A DNA stretch of 64,000 nt. Source: Anarhynchus alexandrinus (lineage: Eukaryota; Chordata; Aves; Charadriiformes; Charadriidae). Shown piece by piece: positions 63,927-64,000 of the stretch. The stretch lies in assembly GCA_008711295.1 (NCBI GenBank), contig VUYV01000147.1, forward strand, positions 1,965,772-2,029,771, in the 5' to 3' direction. The notes beneath the pieces were generated by a model, which saw only the letters and a list, made by a program, of their open reading frames with translations, did not search any database and was not told the DNA's origin. The translations under genes and the position numbers were made by a program. Within the stretch, counting starts at the first letter, position 1. Each line of letters begins with the position of its first letter.

Positions 63927-64000
63927 CGTGGGCACAGGACACGGCGCAGCCTATAGCCGGGGTGGGGGGCAGAGATAAATAAATCCGAGGGCGGGGGTGG
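63280..64000 (-). promoter_or_regulatory. HEY2: HEY2 5' CpG island (first exon, intron 1 start and leader)
   Basis: GC- and CpG-rich sequence surrounds exon 1 and continues to the window edge. The leader visible upstream of the ATG (63927-64000) is C-rich. The transcription start and the Notch-responsive RBPJ sites expected for HEY2 are probably just beyond the edge. I see no convincing paired RBPJ site inside the window. Confidence 0.65.
63844..63926 (-). CDS. HEY2: HEY2 exon 1 coding part
   Basis: ATG at 63926-63924 in a good context (ACG before ATG, so A at -3). It encodes [18 protein letters not shown] and then DVGSENNYS (residues 1-27), plus two bases of G28, followed by the donor GTAAGT. 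The start agrees with the conserved vertebrate HEY2 N-terminus. Confidence 0.96.

Noticed and set aside
1..64000. CRISPR arrays, operons, insertion sequences, riboswitches or other prokaryotic systems
   Set aside because: The window has vertebrate exon-intron genes, CR1 LINEs and polymerase III signals. No regularly spaced repeats or compact gene clusters were seen.

Overview
This is a vertebrate nuclear genome window, almost certainly from a bird. It carries degenerate CR1 (chicken repeat 1) LINE copies, a solo LTR of a type I recognise as common in avian genomes, compact introns and GC-rich CpG islands. The amniote gene pair HEY2-NCOA7 lies in tandem on the minus strand. No prokaryotic gene, operon, CRISPR array or plasmid-like feature is present. 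Nearly all open reading frames above 60 codons are chance frames or shadows.

Layout, left to right. Positions 1-221 are an assembly gap. Positions 222-31162 are the 5' part of NCOA7 (minus strand). Its first coding exon (11996-12127, start codon at 12045-12043) encodes METKEEKKERRQGYFA, which I recognise as the N-terminus of nuclear receptor coactivator 7. The remaining coding exons lie beyond the left edge. The intron upstream of that exon (12128-31162) holds a CR1 fragment (24110-24946). A CpG island at about 30980-31660, interrupted by a 136-base gap, looks like the proximal NCOA7 promoter and first exon.

A second CpG island at about 39240-39870 is a likely distal NCOA7 promoter. Between the two islands lie a minus-strand CR1 with an internal deletion (37165-38178) and a plus-strand CR1 3' end (38497-39018). 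Just outside the distal island is an intact tRNA-Glu(CTC) gene (40012-40083). From memory, human NCOA7 also has a tRNA-Glu(CTC) close to its distal start, so this arrangement may be old.

Positions 41068-41657 are a solo endogenous-retrovirus LTR. Positions 41658-52440 are intergenic DNA with no gene I can support. They contain A/C-rich simple repeats and AT-rich stretches that could hold conserved enhancers.

Positions 52440-63926 are HEY2 on the minus strand, complete in coding sequence. Five exons (63844-63926, 62591-62669, 62399-62482, 59614-59695 and 53965-54647) join in frame into a 336-residue bHLH-Orange repressor ending in YRPW and TEVGAF. Every intron has GT...AG ends. The right edge (about 63280-64000) is the CpG-rich HEY2 5' region, and the transcription start may lie just beyond the window.

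HEY2 is a Notch-induced repressor of cardiovascular development. NCOA7 is an oxidation-resistance and nuclear-receptor coactivator protein. They are neighbours but not known partners, and what they may share is intergenic regulatory DNA. I found no convincing new biological system. The points most worth a second look are the tRNA/dual-CpG arrangement, a competing-hairpin repeat at 13566-13603, a short strong-context ORF at 27447-27563, and a few unexplained long ORFs in GC-rich non-coding DNA.
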